Assembly: GCF_052857255.1 (NCBI RefSeq)
Contig: NC_135497.1
Coordinates: forward strand, 188,013,127-188,077,126
Length of the DNA: 64,000 bases
From: Amblyomma americanum
Taxonomy: Eukaryota; Arthropoda; Arachnida; Ixodida; Ixodidae
Direction: 5' to 3'
The translations under genes were made by a program, and so were the position numbers. The stretch's first letter is position 1. Each line of letters opens with the position of its first letter. The notes under the pieces were generated by a model. It was not told where the DNA came from and searched no databases. It saw nothing but the letters and a program-made list of their open reading frames with translations. Shown here piece by piece: positions 22,341 through 32,806 of the stretch.

Positions 22341-23050
22341 TTAATATCTGATGTGGGTGGTTGACTTACAATCGAAATCAAAGCATGGCAATATAAATAA
22401 AGGCGAGACAAACACGATATCAGAGATGCTACAGCATGGTTGCAATGTCATGTTTGCTCTACAGCTCTGCCCCGTAGCATTCTGCGCGCTTGTTTGGCAA
22501 GATTTTTCTTTCCTTTTTTTACTTTTAACTGCATACTCGGCGCTCATGGGAATGTCGGTAGCAGACAGAAGAGCTTCTGTTCCAATCCACCACTTGGAAT
22601 GGCTGTGCTTCCAGGAGTGTCGGCAGCTGATAGATGAGCCGACATCACTCACGCAATTTCTCTTTGGCTCTGTTTGACGCATTTCACTTGACTGCCGGCC
22701 ATGTTTTACCAGTTTTTTAATGTACTGTTTCATCAATTGTCATTTGTGCTCCAAGGCCAGTAAGCATTCAGCGCTTGTTCACAGCTACATTCAAGATGGC
22801 TGTCTTTCTTTACACTGAAGAAACAAAGAAATGCACGCCGGGCTGTGCGTTCGATCTTATGGAATTGGTGATGCAGTGTAGCGGCTGCAGTGAAGCAAAA
22901 ACTTCAGCTGTTACAAACGATATTGTGGTGCGGTTGTACGGAAAGTGCAGGATTTCACGGGACAATGACCTGTTGTGGGACCGCAGCAGCGATGACAACG
23001 GCAGCACTAGTGAGAATGATGAAACAAGTGAGGATGAGTAGTCCAGTGAC
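22341..23050 (+). pseudogene. second pogo-type fragment, with acidic C-terminal tail
   Basis: The plus-strand frame at 22775-23041 ends TNDIVVRLYGKCRISRDNDL, then LWDRSSDDNGSTSENDETSE. It resembles a pogo transposase tail (IVVRSFKKCGISNALDG-EDDLLW plus an acidic end). TGACTTACAATCG near 22364 mirrors CGATTGTAAGTCA at 20665 on the other side of the pogo insertion, so the 20685-22329 element probably landed inside an older one. The fragment is too decayed to define its ends. Confidence 0.45.
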
Positions 23051-23287
23051 TAATACATTTTCATTTTTGAATGTGCCCACGGGCACGCCCTTTCTTTTTT
23101 CCAACATGCAATACTGGGAGAGGGGTCAACTTAATATCTTGTAAAAACAGTTTAAAGGCTGTTGGGATTCCTCGAGGCAAAAAACTTTGAGAGCCCCTGC
23201 TCTACGTTATAGTATTGTCACCAGTGTAGGTCATCAGCAAACAGCTAACATGTGCTAACCAGCAAGCTGGTTAACTAAAATCTAATA

Positions 23288-23877
23288 CAGTAGAATCTCG
23301 GTGATACGAATCTCACGGGGTCGCAAAAAAATTCGTATCATTCAAATTTTGTATCATCCAAACAAACAAAATTCCTATGCAGAAGCATAAAAAATGCATG
23401 CACACATATCTGTTTACGGCTGACGGGATTTATTCACGGCCGTGCGGCCACGCTACTCACGGTGAGCACTGCACAATTAGCGATCGCGATTTTGGCGATG
23501 CCGCGCACCGCCGCTCACTGCTCGCGGTGCGTACCGCACAATTTTGGCGATGTGAGAGCCGCGCAGCGATGTTCACTGCTCGCGGTGCGTACCGCGCGAT
23601 TAGCGACTGCAATTTCGGCAATGTGAAGTCCGCACACCGCCGCTACTCGCGGTGTGTACCACACGATTAGCGATTGTGGCGATGCAAGGGCCACGCTTAG
23701 TGCTCAAGGGTGCAATCGCGGCTCGTGTGTTCGTATCATCCGATGTAGCGCGGGAGAGAGTTCGGAACCTTCGGAATTCCGTAGGTTGTGCACAATGCAG
23801 TCCGGCCGGGGAATTTTACGAATTCGTATCATCGCGAAATTCGTATCAACCGTGTTCATATCACTGAGATTCTACTG
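23288..23877. mobile_element. 590-bp TA-flanked MITE with internal tandem repeats
   Basis: The ends CAGTAGAATCTCGGTGATAC and, inward from the right, CAGTAGAATCTCAGTGATAT are flanked by TA at 23286-23287 and 23878-23879. The interior at about 23450-23690 is a degenerate tandem array with unit GCTCGCGGTGCGTACCGC followed by an ATTAGCGAT-GC-ATTTTGGCGATG stretch. The array is very CpG-rich compared with its surroundings. No transposase is present. Confidence 0.8.
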
Positions 23878-24189
23878 TAGTAAATTTTAAAGTATACAAC
23901 AGTTAGGTCCCTCAATTAACGATTTGTAGCTTATAATTAGTAACATTCATACTAGTTTTTAGATTTTTAGAGCTGCACACACAGCAAGGAATTTCGGCTC
24001 TTTTCATGCCTAGAACTAAAACTGTGGAGCAGAGAAGCACTTCTAGCCCGAATTCAAGCGAGTCATCCATGATGATGATTGTAGATTTTTATGGCGCAAG
24101 TGCACCTGGGCCAACGACCATCAAGGCACAAGGTGCTTTCGCCTTCTCAAGGGTCAAAGACCCATTTCCCAAGCATTTCAACCTAAAAA

Positions 24190-24322
24190 AAGCCGAGCAC
24201 CAGGCCAGGAGAAAGCTTGTACCCATCGTATCACCGGTGGGTGCCCGGCGGAACTTGGGATCGATCCCCGCACCTGCCCCATGTGAGGTGGTTACTCAAA
24301 CCACTCGGCCACCGCTGCAGTA
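24190..24322 (-). repeat. tRNA-like SINE head, second family
   Basis: On the minus strand the segment reads GCAGCGGTGGCCGAGTGGTT, then about 30 bases later a B-box-like GGGGATCGATCCC. This is a tRNA-derived promoter, but the head differs from the Ruka-type copies and no body is attached. It is probably a short or truncated SINE. Confidence 0.55.
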
Positions 24323-24679
24323 AGCGAGTCATCCAGCAGTATATGCTCTCTCTATGCTGATGCTCCATGGCCAGACAGGATGTGGCCGTGACGTGTTAAA
24401 AGCTAGACAAGAGATTTTCAAGGACTTGGATACTTAAACATGGTGACGCTGCCTACAGCAGCATCATGTTTACAACAGTTATTTGCAAAGTTTCACCATA
24501 GCATCTTTTCCTTCAGATGTTATCCCCGAGAGGTATCATGGAACAGCCAAGTAATGCTCAAAAAAAAAAAAAAACTGAATAAAGATGCCAACTCATCTAC
24601 ATAACTACTACCAGTCATTCACCGATAAATCTCATACACACACAGCCTTCGTCATTTTGAAATTTTTTAGACATGTACC

Positions 24680-25222
24680 TGTAAGAAAGGGCCATTTCTC
24701 ATATACTTGTTTTTCTCCGTTGTCGTTTCTCCGAGTGTCGTTTCATGCAGCGAGCGTTCTTTTGTGTCCACACGTGTGCTTTAGGTGCGGGGGGGGGCGT
24801 CCTTGGCGCCACCGTTTTGCGATCGGACCGATGAGCGTCCGCTAGCTCATTGGTGTGGTCGTTAGGGCCGAGGGCAATGCCCCGGCTACCCGAAGTACGA
24901 ACTGGAGAGCCGTGCGGCGTCTCCTTTCAAGTGGGCCCGTGCACATGTGGGCATGAGTGTTTGTGTGTGTGCTTCTGGTGCACTGCAAGTGCGCAGTAGC
25001 CTGCGGCACTGGGAGGCGACACAGCCAAGTGACGGACGAGAAGGAACCACAGCGTGTGTGCGATGCTCGACGGTGCGAGTGCGCGAATTTGCAAGTATGT
25101 ATCTTGGCATGTAAATAAGTTCTTGTAAATATATCCTTTTGTATTTCCTTCACATGAGTGTTTAATCATTTCTTCAGTGCATATTTGTAACATTAATTTA
25201 ATCTTAAGCATCATTTCTAACA
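24680..25222 (+). repeat. 5' LTR of the gypsy element
   Basis: About 543 bp, beginning TG and ending CA. It shares GCAGCGAGCGTTCTTTTGTG, CACTGCAAGTGCGC-GTAGCC and AAGTATGTATCTTGGC with the 3' LTR. The sequence just inside (TTAATCAGAAGTGGGATTG) has the form of a tRNA primer-binding site. The two LTRs differ at many positions, so the insertion is not recent. Confidence 0.9.
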
Positions 25223-25304
25223 TTAATCAGAAGTGGGATTGTAACTGCGCGAACTGGACTGGAGACTGTGAATTCCAGAGAGCGAACTGTAGTAGATCAC
25301 GACC

Positions 25305-25860
25305 ATGAGCGAGACACCTTCAGGAGTGACAGCAGGCACCACCGACGTTCAAGATGGTGTAAAAGTAAGCAACTTCCTGAGTGCGATGCGGGAAAAAGAC
25401 CGTCTGCTGACCAGTCTGCTGGAACGGTTCGCTCTACCAGCGTCATCAGGAGCGCCAGGCGCGGCAGCAGCAGCAACCTACCAGGTGATGCCTGACCTCA
25501 GCAAGAACATTTCCGACTTCAATGGCAGTGGCGATGCGGCGTCGGTGAAAGAGTGGCTGAAAAACCTGCAGACCACCGCTACACTGCACCGATGGCCTGA
25601 ACCATTCAAGTTGGAGACTGCTAAGTGCCACCTTGTGGGACCTGCCAAGGACTGACTGCGTTTGCGCAAAGAAGTGGGTACGTCGTAGGAAAATTTTGAC
25701 TACCACTTCCGCTGCACCATCTGCGGCCAGACCCGAGCGGCAGAACGATAGAGGAAGATGCAGGAGCGAGTGCAGCAGGTCAACGAAAGCACAACAGCCT
25801 ACTTCCACTAAAAGGTTCGTCTTTGTCGAGAGGCCAACCTCGATTTTTGTGACAGCCGGG
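25305..25860 (+). pseudogene. gag, N-terminal part, broken
   Basis: The ATG at 25305 opens a frame (MSETPSGVTAGTTDVQDGVK and onward) that stops at 25655 after a segment like a gypsy capsid start (ISDFNGSGDAASVKEWLKNL, then ETAKCHLVGPAKD). The sequence then continues through stops at about 25690 and 25755 before the next open frame begins. Its role would be the capsid; this copy is broken. Confidence 0.7.
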
Positions 25861-25865
25861 AGCAG

Positions 25866-26846
25866 GTGCTGACCGGTCTCCACTCAAGGCAGCTCTGCAC
25901 TATGCTACTTGGATGCACCCACAAGGACGACGACAATCTCCACCATGATATTACGGAATTTGAGCGTATCGACCGAGAGCGGGAGCAAAGGTTTGGCGGC
26001 ACGCGTGAGAAGAGGCAATTCACGGCGGCTACCGAAAATGTTCCAGAAAGACCACCTGTGTGGAAGACTACGTATGAGCAATCTGGCAAGGACAGGAGAC
26101 CACTTCTGACCAACGAAAGAGGCCAGCCCAAATGCTATAACTGTAGGCGATTCGGACACATCTCCCGCGATTGTCGACAAGAAAGGCATGAAATGAAATG
26201 CTTACGGTGTGGGAACAGCGGCCACTCGCAGCGTCATTGTTCAATAAAGCAAAGCAACAAGACCAACACAGTGACCGACACCGAAGAGAAAATCGCCCCT
26301 GGAGCGCTACTGAAGCAGGTCATACTGAACGGGACGATGACCCTCGTCGGCATGATCGACAACGGCAGCTCTGGATGCCTCCTGCGCGCGTCTGCGGCTG
26401 CACATTGTGGTGCGAAGCTTACGAAAGATGCCACGGAACTCTACGGTTTCGGAAGCCAAGGCACTCCGTCAGCCACGGCGATCGGCAAGTGCTACACAGA
26501 CCTCGAGATCGACGGTGTCAATGGCGAGAACGTTCCTTTTCTTGTACTGTCAGATGATACTTTGGCGGTTGACTTGCTTGTCGGGAGAACGTACACAGAG
26601 CTACCTTACGTGGCTTACGCCAGGCTGGGTGGTTGTTTGCGCTTCTGGCACAAAAGTGTCTGTCCGTTCTCTCACCTGGAGCCGTTGAATGAGTCCAGAA
26701 TGCGTGTGAAAGTGACTAAAGAGACCATCATTCACCCCAACTCCATTAATTGGATAACCTTATCATCAGATTCAAATTTGTCGGGCCGTCTGGTTCAGTA
26801 CCCTTGGAAGCGAAATTCTTGCCGACATGAGAGAAGGGGAGATTAG
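25866..26846 (+). CDS. gag C-terminus with two CCHC zinc knuckles, and protease
   Basis: This is an open segment of 326 codons. Two nucleocapsid knuckles are clear: CYNCRRFGHISRDC (residues 90-103) and CLRCGNSGHSQRHC (112-125). A retropepsin-type active site reads LVGMIDNGSSGCLL near residue 165, where DNGSS replaces the usual D-S/T-G. The frame ends at 26846 after the protease region. Confidence 0.82.
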   Translation: MLTGLHSRQLCTMLLGCTHKDDDNLHHDITEFERIDREREQRFGGTREKRQFTAATENVPERPPVWKTTYEQSGKDRRPLLTNERGQPKCYNCRRFGHISRDCRQERHEMKCLRCGNSGHSQRHCSIKQSNKTNTVTDTEEKIAPGALLKQVILNGTMTLVGMIDNGSSGCLLRASAAAHCGAKLTKDATELYGFGSQGTPSATAIGKCYTDLEIDGVNGENVPFLVLSDDTLAVDLLVGRTYTELPYVAYARLGGCLRFWHKSVCPFSHLEPLNESRMRVKVTKETIIHPNSINWITLSSDSNLSGRLVQYPWKRNSCRHERRGD

Positions 26847-26913
26847 TGTGCCGATTTTCACGAGCGGAGACAAAGACGTGCTTGTGAAAAGGGGACAGTG
26901 ACTCGGGCGCCTC

Positions 26914-27803
26914 ATGGAGATTGACGTTGTGGAGATACCTGACGGCCAAAACCAACCTGCCCGCGTGAGCGAGAGCGATACAACTGAGCCCAACGTTTTC
27001 TGCGTTGCGACAGAGCGCAGACCAATCGAGGATCAGCAGCTTGAAGTAGGGCCCTCAGTAACGAAGCAGCAAAAGGCTGAGCTTCTTGGCCTTCTAAATG
27101 AACATCGCGACTGCTTCGCCAACAACATTACCAAGCTCGGATGCACTCCTGTGCTTAAGATGGACGTCACAGAGACAACTGGAAGTTCGTCTGTTGGGGT
27201 TAGGCCGTACCGAACAAATGCCGTGGAGCGAGAGATAATTCATGAGATTGTTGGAGAGTGGAAACGAGAGGGTATCGTAAGCGAGACCTCGTCACCTTAC
27301 GCGAGCCCAGTGATCCTAGTGCAAAAAGAGAATGGCAAGAAGCGTTTAGTCGTCGATTACTGCCACTTGAACGCGCATACAGTGAAGGAAAAGTCCCCGC
27401 TCCCTAGCATGGATGAATAGCTTGAAAAACTGTGTGGAGCGAAGCTGTACACTGTGCTGGACCTTGCTCATGGCTATATGCAGGTGCCACTGAGCGAGGA
27501 AGCAAAGGGCAAAACAACTTTCATAACACCTGATGAGACGGGGCAGTCGAAAGGATGACGTTTGGGCTCACAAACGTTCCATCGGTGTTCCAGCGCCTGA
27601 TGAATCGCGTGTTGGGACCTTTGAGGGGAACGATTGCGATGTGCTACCTGGATGATGTGCTCATTCCGGCAGAGAACTGGAACGAGTTACTCGTGTGGCT
27701 GCGCCAGGTTCTTGAAGCCTTCAAGAGGGCTAATCTAACCCTGCGACTTAGCAAGTGCGCCTTCGCTAAGGACAGCATCGAATTTCTGAGTTTTCACCTC
27801 TAG
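26914..27803 (+). pseudogene. reverse transcriptase, three in-frame or frame breaks
   Basis: RT motifs occur in order: the finger segment RLVVDYCHLNAHTVKEKSPL, LDLAHGYMQVPLSEEAKGKT with the first catalytic aspartate, then AMCYLDDVLI with the YLDD box, then LRLSKCAFAKDSIEFLSFHL. A TAG at 27418, a frame change near 27545 and a TAG at 27801 break the reading. The catalytic residues themselves are still encoded. Confidence 0.85.
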
Positions 27804-27809
27804 GAGGGA

Positions 27810-28772
27810 ATGGTGCAGCCCGGTGAAGCTAAGGTGCAGGCAATAGAGCGTTTCCCTGTACCGGAAAATGCTCATGACGTGAGGCGATTCTTGGGGCTAA
27901 TGAGGTTCTTTCGGCGTTTCATTGCGAAATATGCTCTGATCGCCGAACCTCTCACCAAGAAAGAAGAAAAATTTGTATGGGGCTCTGAACAAGAGGAAAG
28001 TTTCCAGGAGCTCAAATCAAGGCTCACGTGTGAACATGTACTCCAGCTGTATGACCCAAAAGTGGAGACAGAGTTACATACCGATGCATGTGCAAGAGGA
28101 TTAGCGGCAACACTGCTTCAAAAGAAGGGCGGCAAATGGCATCTCGTCTATTGTGTTAGTAAAAAGACGACGGATGCGGAAAAGAATTACCACTTGTCTA
28201 AGCTCGAATTGATGGCAATTGTTTGGGCAGTGGATCGTCTCAGACCGTTGCTGATGAGAATACACTTTACAATTGTTACCGAATGCCAAGCTTTGGTTTA
28301 CCTCAACGTGCAGCGAACTCAAAAGCCGCAAATCGCAAGGTGGTACGATTTGATCCAGGATTTCGAGTTCACAATCAGGCACCGCCCGGGAGCGCGAATA
28401 CTCCACGTTGACTCTCTCAGCCATGGTCCTGTGGAAACTCAAGACACGATGAACTCCCTGTTAGAAGAAAGGTTCGAGGTGTGCGTTGTATGTTACCTTG
28501 CCGACCAAGTAATGGTTCTCCAGAGAGGAGATAAAGAGCTGCGAGAGCTTCTAGCCATTCTAGAGAAACCCGGGAGCGATCGCACAAAGGAAGAGAAGAC
28601 AAGAGCGAAAGGTTACAGCGTGAGGGAGGGAAGACTCGTGAGAGAGATAGAAGAGGACGGAAACGTGAAGTTCAAATTCGTACTGCCAAAATGCATGCGA
28701 AAAGCAGTTGTGGTTCAATCACATGATTTGATGGGACATTTTGCACTGGAAAAGACAGTTTCCAAAATTTAA
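27810..28772 (+). CDS. RT thumb/connection and RNase H domain
   Basis: An open run of 320 codons. It begins with the RT thumb-side motif VRRFLGLMRFFRRFIAKYAL, then has RNase H residues in TELHTDACARGLAATLLQKK and SKLELMAIVWAVDRLR. The end GDKELRELLAILEKPG and VVVQSHDLMGHFALEKT leads into the integrase zinc-binding region, where a stop at about 28770 interrupts the HHCC motif. Confidence 0.85.
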   Translation: MVQPGEAKVQAIERFPVPENAHDVRRFLGLMRFFRRFIAKYALIAEPLTKKEEKFVWGSEQEESFQELKSRLTCEHVLQLYDPKVETELHTDACARGLAATLLQKKGGKWHLVYCVSKKTTDAEKNYHLSKLELMAIVWAVDRLRPLLMRIHFTIVTECQALVYLNVQRTQKPQIARWYDLIQDFEFTIRHRPGARILHVDSLSHGPVETQDTMNSLLEERFEVCVVCYLADQVMVLQRGDKELRELLAILEKPGSDRTKEEKTRAKGYSVREGRLVREIEEDGNVKFKFVLPKCMRKAVVVQSHDLMGHFALEKTVSKI

Positions 28773-28910
28773 GAGAGCTTTTGGTTCCCACGAATGAGGA
28801 ACTACATCTGGAAACACATTTTGCAGTGTTTCGAATGCATTTACAACAAAGTACCTGCTGGCAGATGAGGCCTTTTACACCCAATTCCACCGGGCAAACG
28901 ACCGTTCGAG

Positions 28911-29633
28911 GTGATACACATGGACCACATGGGGACATTCGTCCCAAGCAAGAAGCGCAACCAGTACCTTCTTGTGTTCATCGACAGCCTCACCAGATTT
29001 GTGAGACTGACCGTTACACGCGACACATCAACTAAGCATGTGCTCTGTGCACTAGAGGAGTTCATTTTCGAAAGAGGCCTGCCTAGGACCGTTATTAGCG
29101 ATAGAGGCAGTTGCTTCACGTCGCGCGCCTTTGTGGAATTTTGCACAGCACAATGCATACGTCATGTGCTCAATTCGACACGCCACCCGCAAGCAAACGG
29201 CCTTGTGGAGAGAGTAAACCGGACAGTTCTGCCCGTCATCACAACTTCAATGAGCGACCCAAAGCAGTGCGATTGGGATGAAAAACTTGCAAAGGCAGAA
29301 CTTGACATTAACAGTGTCGTAAACAAGACATCAGGCAAGACACCCTTCGAAATTCTGTACGGGTACCAGCCGAAGTTCTACAGCACCGCCTTGAAAAGAA
29401 TTGTCGGCAGCGACGAAGCCCAATGGGAAAACCCCGAGGATGTCGGCAACATCGTGTTCATGACTAAGGCTCCTGAGCAGACCGAGAAACCGATGAAGGC
29501 TCAGCCTAAGTACAGAGGACCGTTGGTAGTAACCCAGGTTCTACCCTCTGATACATATCGAGTGACAGAGCTCGATCGGCTCACGTGTCACAGATTAAGG
29601 GGTGGATGTCAACGCACCCGCAAGACCACTTAG
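28911..29633 (+). CDS. integrase core and GPY/F-like C-terminal module
   Basis: The DDE integrase triad is present: D in IHMDHMGTFVPS, D in RTVISDRGSCFTSRAF, and E in ANGLVERVNRTVLP. NSTRHPQANGLVERVN is the family's typical Q-NG-VER motif. The C-terminal KYRGPLVVTQVLPSDTYRV resembles the GPY/F module. The frame ends at 29633, and a short acidic tail (EDDESSTEEEETVREVESVP) continues in another frame to about 29735. No chromodomain or env follows. Confidence 0.87.
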   Translation: MIHMDHMGTFVPSKKRNQYLLVFIDSLTRFVRLTVTRDTSTKHVLCALEEFIFERGLPRTVISDRGSCFTSRAFVEFCTAQCIRHVLNSTRHPQANGLVERVNRTVLPVITTSMSDPKQCDWDEKLAKAELDINSVVNKTSGKTPFEILYGYQPKFYSTALKRIVGSDEAQWENPEDVGNIVFMTKAPEQTEKPMKAQPKYRGPLVVTQVLPSDTYRVTELDRLTCHRLRGGCQRTRKTT

Positions 29634-29928
29634 AAGACGACGAGTCATCTACCGAAGAGGAAGAGACTGTGAGAGAAGTGGAGAGTGTCCCACAGCCACT
29701 CAGGCGTTTGGAACGCACAGGCGCGGTGCCGAGCTGAACTTTTTTCAGGGCACATCCAAGAATGCGTGAAACTAATTTTACCCACTTGTCTACTGCCTGC
29801 GTCCGTTCTATTCTAGTTGTATTCATATGTCTGTATATGTTTCTTGACTGTTTGTGAAGTGTTTGTGTGTTGTACAGTTTTGTTTACTCCTGTTAACGAG
29901 GACGTTAAATTTTGTCAGAATGCCTGAG

Positions 29929-30476
29929 TGTAAGAAAGGGACATTTTTCATGTACTTATTTTTCTCTGCAAGTGTCGTTTCGTGCAGCGAGCGTTCTTTT
30001 GTGTCCACACGTGTGCTTTCGGTGTGGGAGGGGGGTCCTTGGCGCCACCCTCCGTTCTGCATCGGACCGATGAGCGCACACTTTGTTAGCTTACTGACGT
30101 GGGCGTTAGGGCCGAGGGCAATGTCCCCGCTACCCGAAGTACGAACTGGAGAGCCATGCGCCGTCTCCTTTCAAGCGGGCCCGCGCATGTGTGCGTGCAT
30201 GCATGCGCGCTTCCGGTGCATTGCAAGTGCGCGGTAGCCTGCGGTGCTGGGAGGCGGCTCAGCCAAGTGACGGACGAGAAGGAACCAGAGTGTGTGTGCA
30301 ATGATCGACGGTGAGAGTGCGCAAGCGGTGCGCGAATTTGCAAGTATGTATCTTGGCGTGTAAATAAGTTTTTGTAAATATATCCTTTTGTATTTCCTTC
30401 ACATGAGTGTTTAATCGTTTCATTTCTTCAGTGCGCATTTGTAACATTAATTTAATCTTAAGCGTCATATCTAACA
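29929..30476 (+). repeat. 3' LTR of the gypsy element
   Basis: About 548 bp, direct copy of the 5' LTR with substitutions and small indels, ending CTAACA before the TACC duplication. Its outer end lies 374 bp from the nearest Prp4 exon. Confidence 0.9.
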
Positions 30477-30849
30477 TACCCGGCTACATACTCTCCCCTA
30501 CATACCACACATTTTGTGGGACTGGTCAGCAGATCCCCCCCTTAAAGAACTGCAGCTCACTAATCTCATGCAGTGGGAGGCCATGTTGACCGCTTCACGC
30601 CACGAAGACCTCTACCTCCTTTTCTGAAATAAAGTTTATCCGTACGTCCACTGAGGCATCAAGAAAACTTTTAGGCATACGCATAGCTGTCACCTTCACA
30701 TGCATACCACCACTCGCAGTGGCTGCAATATTTAATACATGACGCTAAGTACAGCATTTATGAGCATACCTAACTTAAATTCCTCACGAGGTTACTCGCA
30801 TTTACAGTAGAAAAAAAAAAATTCACCCTTCCAAAAAAGACATCCGTAC

Positions 30850-30994
30850 CAAGTAGTCTCTGATGTGTCCTTTCGGAGCTCCCTCTCTCTCTCACGCTCT
30901 TCCTCTTGCTTGCGTCGTATTGCATCCTGCCCCAGCTGAGCCAAAAGGTGACGCAAGCGCTCGCGCCGGTCTGCAGGTCCCTCACCAAACAGGC
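30850..30994 (-). CDS. PRPF4: PRPF4 exon: Prp4-family motif LFGEGPADRRERLR
   Basis: The exon encodes LFGEGPADRRERLRHLLAQL, GQDAIRRKQEEERERERELR and then KDTSETTW. The first stretch is the signature of the Prp4/splicing-factor motif family. The acceptor TTCCTCAG precedes 30994 and the donor TTG|GTACGG follows 30850. Its 145 bp enter in phase 1 (T|GC) and leave in phase 2 (TG|G), agreeing with both neighbours. The charged repeat is an arthropod-style variant of the human linker. Confidence 0.95.
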
Positions 30995-31316
30995 CTGAGG
31001 AACAAGCAATTAGAGTCTCTTACTGAAGATGCCGAACACCCACAGATGAACAGAAAAACAGCTGCACAGCTTAGCAAGTTTTACCTCAATTTATTAAAAT
31101 GCACTTCTCACCTATCAATCTGAAGGAACTGTGAAAATGACGACATTGGCCAACTTGCTGCCTGCCCAAGTTGACTTCCGAGTGCTGATGCTAGTCAGAG
31201 TATGCAACAAGGCAACTACATGCAACAAGACTACCTGACATTCTACCAGAATGTTGTACTAAAATTACCAGAGCACAGCTCATGCAGCCTTATAGTTTCC
31301 ACTAATAGTTTTCATA

Positions 31317-31480
31317 GGCTTATGGTTTATGGGGATTTAACATCCCAAAGTGACCAAGGCTATGAGGGAAGTAGTGAAGGTCTCCGGAAATTTCGACCAT
31401 CTGGGGTTCTTTAAAATGCACTGACATTGCACAGTACACGGGCCTTTCAAAGCATTTAATCCATAGCAAGGTGTGGGTGC
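31317..31480 (-). repeat. partial SINE, reverse orientation, head missing
   Basis: The segment ATGGGGATTTAACATCCCAA, then CCGGAAATTTCGACCATCTG and CATTGCACAGTACACGGGCC, follows the body of the SINE at 57505-57750 in the same order. The tRNA-like head is missing beyond about 31470. Confidence 0.75.
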
Positions 31481-31510
31481 AGGCTAGTTAGAGATCCATA
31501 GTAAACTTAA

Positions 31511-31589
31511 AGAGTGGCAAACACGGGGATGCAAAAAAGACAACGGACAAGCGCTTGTCCATCGTCTTGCTTAAGCCCCTGTGTTTGCC
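31511..31589. repeat. hairpin-forming repeat
   Basis: GGCAAACACGGGGATGCAAA and AAGACAACGGACAAGCGCTTGTCC are mirrored by GTCTTGCTTAAGCCCCTGTGTTTGCC. The centre is the self-complementary GGACAAGCGCTTGTCC. The pair folds into one imperfect hairpin of about 79 bp. The function is unknown. Confidence 0.75.
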
Positions 31590-31599
31590 TCGATTTACG

Positions 31600-32270
31600 A
31601 TTACATTTATTCCTGCTGGGTAATTCTCCTCCATTCGGCCCATCTGCTCCAAACACACCACACGACTCAGCACAACATTAGAAGACTTGTGGACAAGCAA
31701 TTGATTCATCTTTGGGATACTTTGCAAAGCTTGTTTGTTGCTGGCATAAAAGCAAGAACAAATGTCCCAAGAAGCACATCCAACTCCTGACCACCAAAGC
31801 CCAAGCGCATGCAGATAACCAGGTACACCAGGATTGGTATGGTTTCTTCAACTGCCTTAAGGACAGCTCGAGAATAAACATGTGGGATACCCTTAGATCC
31901 CTCATTCAAAATGACTCTTGAAAAGACCCCTGCCCCAAAAACCTCCTCACTGCTCAGCTTACACCCCCTCCCTGAACATCCTCACCATACCTTCCTTCTT
32001 CCCTGGATATCCCCTTTATTTTCAGGAGCTTACCCAGGAAGACTACTTTATCAAATGCAACAGCACCTCAAAAACAGGTGGTGTTGATTTACAGTCTGCT
32101 TTGTAACCTTTCCCTGAACATCTTGAAACTCTCCTGTCCACATTCTAACACATTTTGAAAACATGACAACCCGGAAACGGAAACATAGAGGCTTAGCCTA
32201 CAGCTAAAACGAACCAGGACCAGAACCAAGGTCAGGAAGAATTTTTTTGCAACTATGAAGTTTCTGTGAA
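31600..32270. other. Prp4 intron sequence, nothing recognised
   Basis: Short open frames occur on both strands, but I recognise no protein family, exon structure or repeat in this stretch. Confidence 0.45.
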
Positions 32271-32278
32271 AAGCGTAT

Positions 32279-32806
32279 ACTTGCTTCTTGTAGCTGTATG
32301 GCTGTGGCTGGGTGGATGCTTGTGAGTGACAACACCGTTATTCCAAATTACTCCTCCTTGGAGAGATTCCCCCAAAACAACACCGTTCCCACTTCTAACA
32401 CTAACACTGTTTCCACTTCTAGCTATTGATCCAATCGGCATTGCAGTGCTATCGGTTCCAGACACACTGGCCCAACACCATCCCACTTCTAGCTGTTGAT
32501 CCATTCGGCATTGCACTGATATTTGCTAGCGGTTCTGCGAATACTTGCTTCTTGTAGCTGTATGGCTATGGCTGGGTGGATGCTTGCGAGTAATAACATC
32601 CTTATTCCAAATTGCTCCTCCTTGGAGAGATTCCCCCAAGACACATTGGACTAACACTGTTCCCACTTCTAGCTATTGATCCAATCGGCGTTGCACTGCT
32701 ATCTGCTAGCGGTTCCGGACGCATTGGACTAACACTGTTCCCACATCTAGCTGTTGATCCATTCAGCGTTGCACTGCTATCTGCTAGCGGTTCCGGTTAG
32801 CTTATG
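32279..32806. repeat. two-copy tandem repeat, period about 264 bp
   Basis: ACTTGCTTCTTGTAGCTGTA begins at 32279 and again at 32543. Both copies contain CTCCTCCTTGGAGAGATTCC and then a shorter inner repeat of about 80 bp (CCCACTTCTAGCTATTGATC and GCACTGCTATCTGCTAGCGG). The unit is a nested, higher-order minisatellite with no coding content. Confidence 0.8.

Larger units (their letters stand above)
24680..30476 (+). mobile_element. Ty3/gypsy LTR retrotransposon, coding decayed
   Basis: Two direct LTRs (24680-25222 and 29929-30476) both start TGTAAGAAAGG and end CTAACA, with TACC at 24676-24679 and again at 30477-30480. Between them are gag, protease, RT, RNase H and integrase in that order, which defines Ty3/gypsy (Metaviridae). 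No envelope reading exists after integrase. Frameshifts and stops interrupt gag, RT and the start of integrase, so the copy is inactive. It is antisense to Prp4, 374 bp from the exon at 30850. Confidence 0.93.
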
